DNA of 64,000 bases from Galeruca laticollis (GCA_963921935.1 OY998179.1:20023114-20087113); one strand, 5' to 3'; positions 48,476-59,660 are shown, counted from the stretch's first letter. The notes: generated by a model not told the origin, from the sequence alone. A program made the numbers and translations.

Positions 48476-48608
48476 CGCGAGACGAGACGAGAGAAGGCCT
48501 TCTCTCGTCTCGTCTCGCCAGACGAGGGAAAATGTGTATCTCGTCTCGTCGAGAGAGGGCGAGACGAGACGAGAGACGACCTTCTCTCGTCTCGTCTCGC
48601 TTCTCTCG
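48476..48608. repeat. GAGACGAGAC array, left subterminal region of hAT
   Basis: Alternating GAGACGAGACGAGAG and its complement TCTCGTCTCGTC, so the array is itself palindromic. The matching array at 56,630-56,760 shares the order (…CAGACGAG.GAAAATNTGT…CTCGTCTCGTCGAGAGAGGGCGAG). Confidence 0.9.
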
Positions 48609-48945
48609 TGATTTAAACCAAATATAATAAAAACCAAGCTAAATTTTAACGCGTTGATGCTAGGTTCTACTATATTTGACATAGATTGTGTGCAATATAT
48701 GTCGAATAAAACAGAACCTAACCTAAATGAGATACAACTTTGCTTGGTATTTATTACAGGGTAGCCCATTAGTGCGACAAAGGTCAATATCTCCTGCACC
48801 AATAAAGATAGCAGGAAAACGTTTGACGAAGCTTATAAGGGTTAAGAGGTGCCTGTTATAAAATTATTTTTGTCTATACAGGGTGCTCCAAAAAACCCGC
48901 ACGAATCAACATTCCTTTTTATTTCAGGTCCCTGTAAAAGACGAA
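48609..48945. other. hAT 5' non-coding region, with possible MITE debris
   Basis: Contains TTACAGGGTAGCCCATTAGT at 48,757 and TACAGGGTGCTCCAAAAAAC at 48,879. These resemble Tc1/mariner-type ends but are in direct orientation. The expected BED zinc finger of the hAT transposase is not found upstream of 48,946, so this stretch may have replaced it. Confidence 0.4.
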
Positions 48946-51023
48946 GATATCGTCGAGTGGGAGTCTTTGAAATACCTACCATTTAGCTTTTTTGACGATG
49001 AACATACTCAGACTTTTTTCAAAAAACTAAACCTCAGGGCAGTACTCGCAAAACGAATAGCCCTTAGAGAAAAGGTAATGAAAACATATACTTTGGTTTA
49101 GAAACAGATATTAGAAGTTTCAAAAGAGAATAAATCGCAAATATCTTTCACAATCGATGGATGAACTTCTATAAACTATAAGTCCTATTATGGAATAAAA
49201 TCACATTTTATTGATGAATTTTGGAATCTGAATTCAGTAGTAATAGAATTTTTGCCATCTAATGGAAATCATACTGGAAAATATATTCCAGAAATATTTT
49301 ACAAATTTGCACAGGATTATGGAATTGTTGATAAATTGCAGGGAATCACAGTGGATAATGCAGCAGCAAATACAACTTTTTTAAAGGAACTGGACAATAT
49401 AATTAAAAACGATTGTCCAGAACACTTATTCAACACAAAAGATTGTCATTATAGATGTTTTGCGCATATTTTAAACATGGGTGTGCAAGATACATCAAAA
49501 CTATTAAAATTGGAAAATGAATCCATTGAAGAGGGCGACGATGATGATTTGGCCGAAATTAACCAAGAGACAGAATTACCGCCTTTGACGATGTTTGTTA
49601 AAAAAAAATTAAAAATCTGAACAAATGCAGAATCTGTTGAAAACGTTAAGTGATGCTGCCAACATAAAATATGTGTGAGTAAATATAGATGTTGAGTGAA
49701 TGAAAACGATGAATACTCAGTGTGTATTAATTTATTACTTTTAGGCTAAGCGCTTTCGGCTGTTAAGCCATTATCAAAGCCGTCGTCATTTAAAAAGTAA
49801 TTGTCAAAGACATCAAGCTGATCAAAAACAATACTGCAGTTTTTTAATTTTGAGTGTATTTACATCTTGTGAATATAATTTTACACCCTTATAATAGGGT
49901 ATTTAATGTTTTTATTCGAATGACTCAATCATAACGATGGTTGGATAGATCTTGAGTATTGTAGTATTGTTTTTGATCAGCTTGATGTCTTTGACAATTA
50001 CTTTTTAAATGACGACGGCTTTGATAATGGCTTAACAGCCGAAAGCGCTTAGCCTAAAAGTAATAAATTAATACACACTGAGTATTCGTCGTTTTCATTC
50101 ACTCAATTTGCATATAGTGTGTACACCATATCCACAGGCATTTCCAAATATAGATGTGTCTACAAGATGGAATTCTACTTGCGATATGTTAAATGTAGCG
50201 ATTCGTTTAAGAAATGCCTTAAACAGTTTAGTTCAAAGTAACGAAGATTTCAGTCACTTACTTTTAACAGAAGCGCAATGGAAATTAATTGGCATTATGT
50301 CAATTTTTAAAATATTTAAAATCACTTAGTACTACACTTTGTGGAGAAACCTACTCAACATTACCCTTAGTTATAATTGGTTTTAACATATTGCTAGACA
50401 AATTGGAATCTTTATTAATTTCTTTCAATAATATAGAAGCCACTAATGTGGAAAACCCCTTAATAGAAGCATTTCAAGCATGGAGAGACAAAATGCTGAA
50501 GCATTATTATAAAACGAATTGGGTTTATTGTGCGGCGTTAGTATTAGATCCGAGGCACAAAATAGAGACATTTAATTTGACCCCGTGCGGAAGACAAATT
50601 AAAGAAGGATCTTTGAAGAAATTTGACGAAATCTTCTATTCATTTTACGTAAAAACAACTGCTACTATCGCCACGGCGACGGAAACAGAAACAAAGAAAG
50701 ATTCATCATCAACAACTAGTGACGAATTTATGGCTGGCTTATATAAAAAACCGAACATTAACATCAACAATAGAGAGGTAGCAAGAGCCGAATATCAAAA
50801 ATATATAGACGGAGAAAGAGCTGGTCGAAATACCAATATTTTAAAATGGTGGGGTGACCATGAGGAAATATTTCCAAATCTTGCTGGAATGGCTAGGGAT
50901 ATATTAGCCATACCTGCTACCAGTGTTCCTGCCGAAAGAATGTTTTTAAAAGCAGGGCTCGTAATAAGAAAACATAGGAACCGTCTTAACGCAGAATCAG
51001 TGAGAACATTGGTATTCGTGTAG
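48946..51023 (+). pseudogene. hAT transposase, interrupted
   Basis: Seen in order: LPFSFFDDEHTQTFFKKLNL (about 48,985), ISFTIDG*TSINYKSYYGIK (Trp to TGA at about 49,162; first catalytic Asp region), GITVDNAAANTTFLKEL (about 49,347), CHYRCFAHILNMGVQD (CxxH region, about 49,450), then a foldback insertion (49,692-50,106), then DVSTRWNSTCDML (about 50,155), a frame change near 50,320, WVYCAALVLDPRHKI, and the C-terminal dimerisation domain ILKWWGDHEEIFPNLAGMAR, ATSVPAERMF. It would cut and paste the element by an RNase H-fold DDE mechanism. Stops at 49,099 and 49,618 also interrupt it. The N-terminal BED finger is missing. Confidence 0.88.
49692..50106. mobile_element. Foldback element inside the hAT transposase (415 bp, about 140-bp arms)
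   Basis: TTGAGTGAATGAAAACGA at 49,692 is the complement of the right end at 50,106. The arms continue through TAAGCGCTTTCGGCTGTTAA and TTTGACAATTACTTTTTAAA to about 49,830 / 49,970. No coding. It separates two parts of the transposase. ATATAGATG occurs just left of it and again at 50,147, 40 bp to the right, so either a deletion or a longer target duplication accompanied insertion. The GCTTTCGGCTGTTAAGCCAT block resembles PLE terminal hairpins, an uncertain comparison. Confidence 0.8.
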
Positions 51024-52060
51024 CCTTAAGAATAATATATTTGTTGAAAAATTATTATTTTATATTTCCAAAGTTTTTAGTGTTCCTAATATATGTATAA
51101 GTATTAACAAAATATAGATAATATAGGTGTTTTTTTAGCCTAAATTACTTTTTATACATCATTATATCAACCTTTTTTGTATCTAGGTATTAGTGAATTT
51201 TATGTTAACTGTTGCAATATTTTTTCTGACTCTTCAGAATGAAAATTAATTATTAAAATTGGCGTTTTATTATTTTTGATAAGATTGCATTTTTCACCGT
51301 ACTCTTATTTCGCATTTATACAGTGTGGTCATTTGAGTGTGCAACTACAATTATGTACGTTTCAACACATAGATAGTCAGGAAACTTTTTGATATATTTT
51401 TAGTACCTATGCTTCAAATATTATATTTTTCCTGTTTTCTACCTCAATTTTATTCTATCTCAAGCAAAAATTGAGGTAATATTTAAAAAAGCCATAAGTC
51501 TACTGAAAATATTTTTAAAAAATTCCTGACAATGTATAATTTGTGTCGAAACGTACATCATTGTGTTTGAGGTATTGTGTACTCAAAAATTAATTTGAAA
51601 AAATCTTGGATCGTATTTAAAAATATGAAGTTGACCATGATATATCAGAGACTTATAACAAGTGATATGAAAAGAGGTAACGATAGTTTACAAAAATTGA
51701 AAGAATACAATGATTTTATTTCAAGAACGTTGTCCTAAAATTAAAACCTTTGCAGTTGAAAGGATTTAATTTTAGAGGTTTTTAACCAATCACCGTATCT
51801 CAGGAAATGAAAACAATTTTAAAACGCGGTTAGTAAATATACAAACATATTTATTCTATAATAATGTTTATTCATCATAAATGTACAATCAAGTATAATT
51901 TTGATAAAACAATGTCAAGTGACTAGTACTTGTGAGCTGAGTGAAATAAACAATGGCATCGCTGAAGGAGCAATCGTAGAAAATTACTTCTTGTGCGTGA
52001 TATAGCCTCTAAATATAATAAAAATACTTAAGAATAAAATATAAATTTAAAATTAGATAA
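51024..52060. other. Non-coding interior of hAT, with a hairpin MITE
   Basis: From about 51,320 to 51,590 there is an inverted pair: ATGTACGTTTCAACACA (51,354) and the complement of TGTGTCGAAACGTACAT (about 51,541-51,557), with GTCAGGAA further in on both arms. This looks like a small MITE of about 270 bp. The remainder is AT-rich with nothing recognised. Confidence 0.55.
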
Positions 52061-52094
52061 AGTATAAGTATAAAACATATGGGTAGAAATTGCA

Positions 52095-52345
52095 TCACAT
52101 AAAATCAAATATCAGAACTGGTAAAATTATCCCTTTCAGGTAAGTTACACATAAAGTGTTTATCATAATCGGGTTCAGTGTCTCATATACACATATATTA
52201 CAGTCATACGATTTTGATCCCATGTGAGTATCACATAAGATTTAATATCACAATTGGTAAAAGGGCAACATCCAGGTAGGTTTCACATAATGTGAGTGTC
52301 ATAATCGGGGTTGAGGTCACATACACATACATTACAGTATTATAT
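52095..52345 (-). repeat. Tandem repeat in LINE 3' UTR (two units of about 137 bp)
   Basis: CACATAAAATCAAATATCAG (52,095) and CACATAAGATTTAATATCAC (52,232) start two similar units. Both contain AAAATT/AAAAGG, CAGGTAAGTT / CAGGTAGGTT, CATAATCGGG and CACATAYATTACAGT. Repeated 3' UTR units are common in insect LINEs. Confidence 0.7.
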
Positions 52346-52370
52346 GTTTGATGAATAATTTGTTGAGGGT

Positions 52371-55268
52371 TTAAATTATTTTTTGGAATATCTGTTTATC
52401 ATAGCATTGAATCCAATTCTTAACTTTTATTTTAAAAATTTCGTTGCTTGGGCTGGTTTTTATTGTTTCGGGTAACAATTCCCAAATTTTTGGACCTAGA
52501 AAGCTGCAGTGCCTCTGACCCACTGTTTTAATACATTTCGGTACCACGACGCTGTAGTTTCGCCTTCTTGTATTATATAGATGATCTGGGTGCGTTATTT
52601 CAATTTTATTATTGTAAATTCCTTGTAACATATTTTGGCAATAGAGTTGTCTAATATCAAAAATGCCGCATTCGTTATACAAATTATCGGTAGAGTACGT
52701 CTTTCCTTTGCCAAGGATTATTTTGAGAATCGTCTTCTGCACGATATTCAGACTATTTAAATGCGTATCATTTACGCCTCCCCATCCTATAATACCGTAT
52801 ATAAGTTGGGATTGGATTAGGCTATAATATATAGTTTTCAACTGAGAATTTTCAAGGAATTCTTTCAACAGTTTGAATCTTGATATGAATCCGCGTAGTT
52901 TTCTTGTTAGGTACGATATATGTAAGTTCCATTTCATATGTCTGTCAATTTGTATACCAAGGTATTTTATTGAGCTGGCTTCTGGAATGGATATATTTCG
53001 ATTTATATTTAATGGACCCATATTCGGCAAGTTATTGCTATAGGAGGTGAAAGGTAAGTATTTGGTCTTTTCCGCGTTCACAGTTAATGTATTGTCTTGG
53101 AACCATTTAAAGATGTTGTTGAAGTATTTTTCCGTCTTTGCTTTCAGTTGTTGCCATGTGTTGTCACTGTAAATTACTGCCATGTCATCAGCATAACTTA
53201 TAATATTACCTATCGTTGTCATTTTCAACAGGCTGTCTATATATATAGTGAATAGTAGGGGACCTAAGACCGTGCCTTGAGGAACCTCGTAAGTGATTGT
53301 CCTCGGAGCGCTCGCCACACCATCAATATCTACTACTTGTTCGACAGGTATGATTTCAAAAGATCGTACGGTTTACCCCGCATACTAATTTTTTCCATTT
53401 GCTCTAGAAGCCTTTTGTGACAAACAGTATCAAAGGCTTTGGAAAGATCAACAAAGATACATAGCGACGGTTTAGAAATGTCGAGTAATTTGTAAATGTA
53501 CGTTGTCAGTTTTAGTATTGCATCTTCGGTTGACCTCCCCTCTCTGAACCCATACTGATTATCAGATAGAATATCATGTTTTCTCATGAAATGTACCATT
53601 CTCTTTTTTATTATTGTTTCAAAAATTTTTGCTATGTTTGATATCAAAGAGATGGGCCTATAATTTGAAATTTGCAGTTTATCCCCACTCTTAAAAAGTG
53701 GATTGATAACACCAGTTTTTAAAATGTTCGGAAATATTCCATTTTCAATACAGCTATTTATAATGTGAGTGAGAGGGACTGTTATGAAGTCGGCTATTTG
53801 AATCAGAGTTTCTGCAGTAAAACCGTCATGCCCAGGACTTTTTTTGAGTTTAAGTTGTTTGATTATTTGTGATACTTCTCCAGTGTTTGAGGGGTATAAG
53901 AACATATTTTTGTTTATTTCAGTTGTAATGTCATGGAAGGAATTTGGTTTTTCGATTTTATTCGCTAGTTTTTGCCCTATTCCACTATAGTGTTTATTGA
54001 ATTCATCACTAATAACCTGTTTGTTTTCAGTGGTACAATTTTCTTTTATTTCTATTTTGGTTATTTTTGTTTTTGGGCGAGTTTTGTTGCAAATCTCATT
54101 GACACTTTCCCAGAGCCTTTTGTTCTACTTTTATTCTTCTCAATTTCGTTTTGAAAATATTGTTTTTTTGCTTCTTTCGTAAGTTTATTTAAGTTTCGTT
54201 TGTAATTATTGTATATTTGTTTTACTTGTAGGTTATTGGGATTTTCAATTAGTAGTTTATAGAGATTGTTCTTTTGTTTTATTGATGTAGATAGCCCTGA
54301 TGTGATCCATTTTTTTCTAGTTTTATCTTTATTTTTTATTTTGATTTCAGATGTGTGTTTTTTTACATGGTATTTCAGTCTGTTTATGAATATTTCACAT
54401 TTGGAGTTGACGTCGTTTTGTTCATAAATGTTTGCCATGTTTCACTTTGTAGTGCCACCCGTAGCCTGTTGTAATTTATATATACTTTTGTATTTTTGAA
54501 TTCTTTATTAACAGTTCTCTCATCCACATCTATTGTTAGAGCAATAGGTCGGTGGTCACTAATTTTATCCTGAAATATGAATGACTTTATACGATCATGC
54601 ATTTCTATATTTGCTTTCACAAAGAAATGGTCGAGGCACGTGGAGCTATCTGGTCGAGTGATATCGTTTATGTAAGAGATGAATTCGAAGTATTCCAAAT
54701 TATTTTTATATTCATCAATGTATTCATTTTCTGATAGTAAATCTATGTTCATATCGCCAGTTATTACGTGAATATCACTTGATTTATTGTTTTGTAAATA
54801 GTTAAAAATGTGTTGATTGAAATCATATGGACATGAACTAGGAGATCGATATATCGAAGTTATTTTAATTTTTTTTTCATTTAATTTTATATTGAGTTCG
54901 AGAAGTTTAATGTTTCCTATGCTAATATTTGTCTGATCATAATTGAGTTCATTTTTAATGAATATTATGACTCTATCATTTTTGTTGAATGATGATTCAT
55001 TGTACACTGTGTTAAAACCTTTTAATCCATATATACTGGCATCAGTGACTTTAAAAGTTTCTGTCAATATGATAACATCGAAGTTGCTTTCTAGTTGGTT
55101 TAGGTAAATGAACAATTCATCTATGTTTTTGGAAATACTTCTTATATTGGTATGAAAAATTTTAAAGTCACTGAGTCCTTTCTTCAAATATGTATTAAAG
55201 TCTGTGACTTCTTTGATATTTTGTGCTTTGACAGGATCATTTTGATATTCTCTTATAAATGTGTCCAT
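52371..55268 (-). pseudogene. CR1/L2-type LINE ORF2: endonuclease and reverse transcriptase, few frameshifts
   Basis: Starts ATG at 55,268 (MDTFIREYQND). Endonuclease: FHTNIRSISKNIDELFIYLN, FDVIILTETFK, VITGDMNIDLL, CLDHFFVK, ISDHRPIALTI. Linker: KTRKKWITSGLSTS. RT: SPGHDGFTAETL (about 53,830), ISNYRPISLISNIAKIFETI, NQYGFREGRSTEDAILKL, IFVDLSKAFDTVCHKRLLEQ (first Asp), EVPQGTVLGPLLFTIYIDSL, IISYADDMAVIYS (catalytic YADD, about 53,180), KYLGIQIDRHMKWN. The C-terminus reaches PETIKTSPSNEIFKIKVKNW. Frame changes are seen near 54,430 (after SETWQ), near 54,115 (before LWESVNEI) and at about 53,335 (between SYLSN and VVDIDG). All catalytic residues remain, so inactivation looks recent. Confidence 0.9.
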
Positions 55269-55397
55269 AATTGGTGTGGATTAAAACTAATATTATCAAG
55301 TAAAAGTAATAAAAACAAAAACAAAACAGTGACACATATTATTTAACCCCTCAGTATCAACCGGTTTATGAGTTTCTAATGTTACTCACTATTTTTA

Positions 55398-56324
55398 TTA
55401 ACCGAACGTGTTCTTGGCTTTTCTTGTGTAGTTTTGTGCTGTTGAGTTGAGTGTGTTGGTTTTTTCGTGGCCGGGTCCAGTTTGTAGTTCCGGTAGAATT
55501 TTCGTGTTTTGTTCCAGAATTGTAGGTGTGGAAGGGGCGCTATTTGATTTGTTTTCCAGACCATCTACTTTTTCTAGGTCATCTGCTCCATACGATATTC
55601 CGTCAATAATAAGTTTGTTTCCTTTTATGTATTGCTCCGTATATTTTCCCTCTTGCTTGGCGAGAAAAAGATGTTTTCTCAATATTTTATTCTCGGTTCT
55701 TTGTGCTGGTGTTTGGTCGTGGGTTATAGATAGGTTCCTTCCTCTCAATTTATTTGAATTTTTTAGAACTTCTTTCTTTTTGAGGGTTGAAACAAACTCG
55801 ATCTTTATTGGGCAGTTATCCGATTTACCGAGTGGGTAAACGTCGCCAAAATTACTTTCCTTCAATTCTATCCCAATCAAGTCTCTGAGGTCCCGACACA
55901 AATTCCCTCCAACAACCTCCTCTCGCTTTTTATTGAGACCAAAAATCACAATATTTTTTTTATTTTGTGCCCTCTTTAAGTATTCCACCTCTTCTTTGAG
56001 GTAACTATTTTCTTTCTCCAGTTTTGATACAGTGCTTTTCAAGTCTTTTATGTTTAGTAAAAGCCGGGTTTCACTAGCTTCGATACAGTCTTTCAATTCA
56101 CTACGGTTTATCAAGATCTCGTCACGAATGATTTTGATCGCCATTACCAGTTCTGTCATCTTAATTTTATCATAAAGTGTAAGATCTCTTTTATGCTGAT
56201 CCCCAGAATAACTTTGGGATCTGGCAACACCGCTAGTCGGAACAACCTGAATACTGGGAGATTCTAGAGTACAAAGTTCAGTATCGGGCAGTTTCAGTTT
56301 TGTGAAATACTTGATGGCAGCCAT
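55398..56324 (-). CDS. CR1/L2-type LINE ORF1, intact 308 codons
   Basis: Starts at ATG 56,324 (MAAIKYFTKLKLPD). Residues about 75-130 form a coiled coil (RLLLNIKDLKSTVSKLEKEN, SYLKEEVEYLKRAQ) followed by an RRM-like fold (KKNIVIFGLNKKREEV, DVYPLGKSDNCPIKIEFVST, KKKEVLKNSNKLRGRNLSI) and a C-terminal helical segment (HLFLAKQEGKYTEQYIKGNK, LIIDGI). This layout matches LINE ORF1 proteins that trimerise through the coil and bind the element RNA with nucleic-acid chaperone activity. It is followed after 129 bp by ORF2 on the same strand. The tail (after GLENKSNSAPST) is Pro/Thr/Lys-rich. No frame damage seen. Confidence 0.82.
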   Translation of the reverse strand: MAAIKYFTKLKLPDTELCTLESPSIQVVPTSGVARSQSYSGDQHKRDLTLYDKIKMTELVMAIKIIRDEILINRSELKDCIEASETRLLLNIKDLKSTVSKLEKENSYLKEEVEYLKRAQNKKNIVIFGLNKKREEVVGGNLCRDLRDLIGIELKESNFGDVYPLGKSDNCPIKIEFVSTLKKKEVLKNSNKLRGRNLSITHDQTPAQRTENKILRKHLFLAKQEGKYTEQYIKGNKLIIDGISYGADDLEKVDGLENKSNSAPSTPTILEQNTKILPELQTGPGHEKTNTLNSTAQNYTRKAKNTFG

Positions 56325-56629
56325 GGGACACTTTAAAAAACTAGAATGTACTTACAAGTATTATGCTTGGGTATAAAATGAATTGATTGTGGTACTTGCA
56401 CTAATTTAAAGTCAGTTTTATTTATAAAACATGAGTATATAACAACACTAGAGAAATCACATGTTTCTTTGCAACGTTGTCAACCTCAACTGTTAATAAT
56501 AATATGTTGGCAGTCGAATAACTCGAAAACCGCTGGTCCAAATATAGACATTATATATATTTTTGCAAAGAGGAATTTAAGAAGATTTCAAAAATCTCAA
56601 AAAATATTACGTTTTTTGCTGGAGAGTGA

Positions 56630-56760
56630 TCGGGAGAGACGAGAATTTCTCGACGTGAGAGTGTACTTCTCTCGTCTCGTCTCGTCAGACGAGAGAAAAT
56701 TTGTCTCTCGTCTCGTCGAGAGAGGGCGAGACGAGACCAGAGACGAGAATCTCTCGTCTC
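56630..56760. repeat. GAGACGAGAC array, right subterminal region of hAT
   Basis: Same composition as the left array and also internally palindromic. Gives spurious open frames on both strands, which are not called. Confidence 0.9.
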
Positions 56761-56773
56761 GGCGGCAACACTA

Positions 56774-57010
56774 AATAAAACCTTTCACGGACTCGCTGAA
56801 GGGGTTTATTCACTCCCAGATGACCACCCGATGGACCGTCGTGTAACTTTCTCAGTACCTCTGCTACTCTCGTTCTCGGAATAACTATCTGTCTCCTCAT
56901 CTCGGAACCATCATGGTTTTCAAGAACTCTTTTCAACAGGCCTTACTCCAGGACAAAGGAGTCCCACTGAGCCCAATAAGTCTTGAGTGTCGGTTCTTTT
57001 TTCATAGAAT
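56774..57010 (-). pseudogene. Ty3/gypsy integrase, first part (HH of zinc finger)
   Basis: Minus strand: LKTYWAQWDSFVLE, GLLKRVLENHDGSEMRRQIV, PRTRVAEVLRKLHDGPSGGH and LGVNKPLQRVRERFY, which is the segment before and including the HH half of the HHCC finger. It ends at the hAT target duplication and resumes at 48,466. One stop replaces a residue near 56,940 (after FVLE). The two halves together read continuously once the hAT and one copy of AATAAAAC are removed. Confidence 0.85.
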
Positions 57011-59200
57011 TTTGTTTTGTCCACAAAAAAATCGAATGGGATACAAGAAGGGCTTAGATCACGTCTGGTATCCCGATTAAACCGAACGATCTTTCAATAA
57101 TTACGTAACATCAAATACAATATAGGTATTGGTAAAAGTAAACATAACTTAAAGGGGATATACGAATAGATTGCTACACTATATGTTTCGCACCAACAAT
57201 ACCTAACATATCATGATATTCATTCCAAAAAATATCAGTTTATCTCCAAAAAATTAAGAATGCAAGTAAAATGGGATTTAAATATAACGAAAGATCAATT
57301 TTCTAGATATTGAAATGTATGAAAGGCCACTATAAAAGAAAGATAAATCGAACATTGATTAACTGTTTATTTGTTTGTTCAATAGATTATTTTCGCATAA
57401 AAATTTGTTTTGTATGGACTGTTTCACAATTGCTTATAACCAAAAAAGGCGCTTTCGCTTATATAAATGTATAGATATCGAGAACAATACACTTTAAAAA
57501 AGTAATACTTTCTTATTGAATGATACAATCCTTGTGAATTTATTTGTTGCAAAAAGAAACGAATAGATTGAAATTTATTACAATACTATACTTGAAATAA
57601 TATCAATTTAGGTTGGAACTTTCCATTCAAGATTCCCAAATTATTTTATCGATAAAAAATTGTACGTTTATTAGGAAGTAAAAGTATCAAATTTGGATGT
57701 GTTTTTTTCCAAATTAAACGTAAAATATTGTTAAGGAAGTATTTTCATCAAAATATAATTAAGCGCTGAATACAGTAGGAAGCCGCATGATATATTTTAA
57801 TGTGTTCACTCCCACCTGCAATAAAACTATTCTAAATCAAAAATAAATTATGGTGGCAGTAGTTTAAGACCGAAAAGGAAACGTCCTTCACCAATCTGTT
57901 TAATGGATGAAAATGAATTTATATCAAATTTAATATATTTAAAAAAATATCGCCAGTGGGTTGACTAAAAAATGCCTTTCCGGGTTACGATTATACTCCG
58001 GGAGCTGAGGCACTTTTTTCCAAATCATTAATAATAAGCTACTCCTTGAGAACTGCTTCATTTTACCGAGACGCCCAACTTTTTCCTCTGCGAAAAGTGC
58101 GCAGGTATCTAACAGAGTGTGCAGGTGTGAAACATGTATTTTTTACTGCTCATACATGTTTGTATTTGAAAAATAAAAACCCTCTCTACCCATTTCATCA
58201 ATGAAAAATAATTGTTGCAGATAATTCAACGTTAGCTGCCACCATCTTTACATTTACGGACAGAAGTATGACTCCAGTAGCGAATTGTTCTGGGCGTGAG
58301 GTTAATTATTAACAGTCAAGCAACTCTTATCAGCCATACCATGATATAAGTTGGCGACATGCATTTCCCTGCTTTTTGTATTGATTGTGAACATGTTACT
58401 CATGTAGTTATATTTAATAAAATGAAAACAATTTCAACAGATTTGTGTTTTTATTTAAGTGGTACCCTGTATTGGAGCATCTAGTTCTTTCTAGTAATAA
58501 TTCGATGCTAAACGAATAGGTATTAAATGTAAAATTTGTCTTAAAAGTTTAAGTTTAAATTGTATTGATATGTTTAAATTTGCATTTGATTATTCTACAT
58601 TTAATGCACAAGTATTTCGTTTTCTATCGTATAATTTTGAGAACGCTAAAATTAGGCTACTAAAATACTATGTGGGATTTCAAGATTTGGCGGTTCTGTT
58701 AGTTTTTCCTACAACCACACAAATGGAAAATGAAACCAATAGAAAAATCTTAATATTGAGTGGATTATTTATCCGTATATAAAGGTTATCTATGCAAGTT
58801 AGGGTTACCAGATTGGGGTGGCTACATTCCGAAATAGCAAACGCGGAATCCTGGACGGAGCGACATCAGAGACCACCAAAAAAAGATCTTTTAAAATTGA
58901 CATAATTTAAAAAAAAAACAGGTGTTCCTTCTATTATTATTATTATATTACATAGAGAGTTAATTATTACACCTCCCGAAATCCGCATTTGCGATATTGA
59001 AAAAAAACGATCTTCTTTTATTCATAAAAACACAAAATAAATTGAAAACATAAACCAAGGTACGTAATTAACTACCATTTATATTTATTATCAGATTTCA
59101 CAAGTTTTAACAGCTGTTCTGTTTGCCTTCTGCCCATTTTTAAAGTACAAAAATTCTGGACAAAATTCATTGAAATTCGTTCGAATTTGAAGCTCAGCCT
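57011..59200. other. AT-rich spacer, nothing recognised
   Basis: No domain recognised. A 70-codon frame at 58,570-58,782 has no known motif. Confidence 0.4.
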
Positions 59201-59539
59201 TCACAAAATCGATCTTCTTCTTCTTCTGCTATCCATTAATGGATGCTTGCGACTACTTCTGACCATTTCATTCTGTCTCTGATGGTGTGGATTAATTCTC
59301 CTGTTTCTCATCCCTGTCCACTGTTTAATATTTCGGAGACACGACATCCTCTTTCTGCCCACTCCCCTTTTTCCCTCTATCTTTCCTTCTATTAATAGTT
59401 GCAGCAACTGGTATCTCTCGTTGCGTATCACATGTCCCAGGTACGCTGTTTTCCTGCGTTTTATCGTGTTCAGCAACTCACGTTCTCTTCCTCTTCCCAA
59501 AATCGATAAACATTCGATTTCCTTATTTTGTGCACACAT
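59201..59539 (-). pseudogene. RTE-like LINE ORF2 C-terminal fragment
   Basis: LLNTIKRRKTAYLGHVIRNE, then LLQLLIEGKIEGKRGVGRKR and CLRNIKQWTGMRN. This is the C-terminal segment after the RT of RTE-type LINEs (RRK..YLGHV.R.....L..LI.GKI.GKR..GR.R..WL.NI..WTG). It is followed by a (CTT/GAAGAA)-type run at 59,212-59,225, consistent with a simple-repeat 3' tail. The RT is absent. Confidence 0.78.
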
Positions 59540-59567
59540 TATTCATATTGTTAATTATTAAATCATT

Positions 59568-59660
59568 TCTATAATTCGCGTATAAAAGAGACTTCATTAT
59601 AACATTGTTTACAGTGTCACAATGAAGCTCTTTGAAAACTTTTTTAGTAATTTTTAGTGG
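59568..59660 (+). repeat. Dispersed repeat, copy 1 (TATAATTCGCGTATAAAAGA)
   Basis: TATAATTCGCGTATAAAAGA followed by GACTTCATTATAA, then after a variable stretch ACAATGAA and ACTTTTTTAGTAATTTTT. A second direct copy is at 62,846-62,930. No coding. Nature unknown. Confidence 0.65.

Larger units (their letters stand above)
52061..56330 (-). mobile_element. CR1/L2-type LINE inserted in hAT, nearly complete
   Basis: Minus-strand order ORF1 (56,324-55,398), 129-bp spacer, ORF2 (55,268-52,371), 3' UTR with two diverged copies of a repeat of about 137 bp (52,095-52,340; see separate entry). ORF1 is intact and ORF2 is broken only by a few frameshifts, so this is the youngest-looking LINE here. No clear TSD found by eye, and the 3' limit near 52,061 is approximate. 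Confidence 0.82.
48467..56773 (+). mobile_element. hAT transposon, 8,307 bp with insertions, TSD AATAAAAC
   Basis: Ends: TAGCGTTACCGCGAGACGAG at 48,467 and, as complement, TAGTGTTGCCGCCGAGACGAG-type sequence ending at 56,773. TAGNGTTNCCG is a classic hAT terminus. The 8-bp duplication AATAAAAC is perfect (48,459-48,466; 56,774-56,781) and 8 bp is the hAT hallmark. Next to each end is an array built from GAGACGAGAC/TCTCGTCTCG (48,476-48,608 and 56,630-56,760). Inside are a broken transposase, a foldback element, a hairpin MITE and a LINE of about 4 kb. Confidence 0.92.

Noticed and set aside
48476..48608. CRISPR-like array
   Set aside because: Repeat units are contiguous and palindromic without unique spacers, and the genome is eukaryotic.
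48469..48802. Arg/Glu-rich open frames over the GAGACGAGAC arrays (also 56,469-56,936)
   Set aside because: They come from low-complexity palindromic repeat read in any frame. Only the gypsy integrase part on the minus strand is genuine.
58570..58782. 70-codon plus-strand frame
   Set aside because: No motif and no supporting context.
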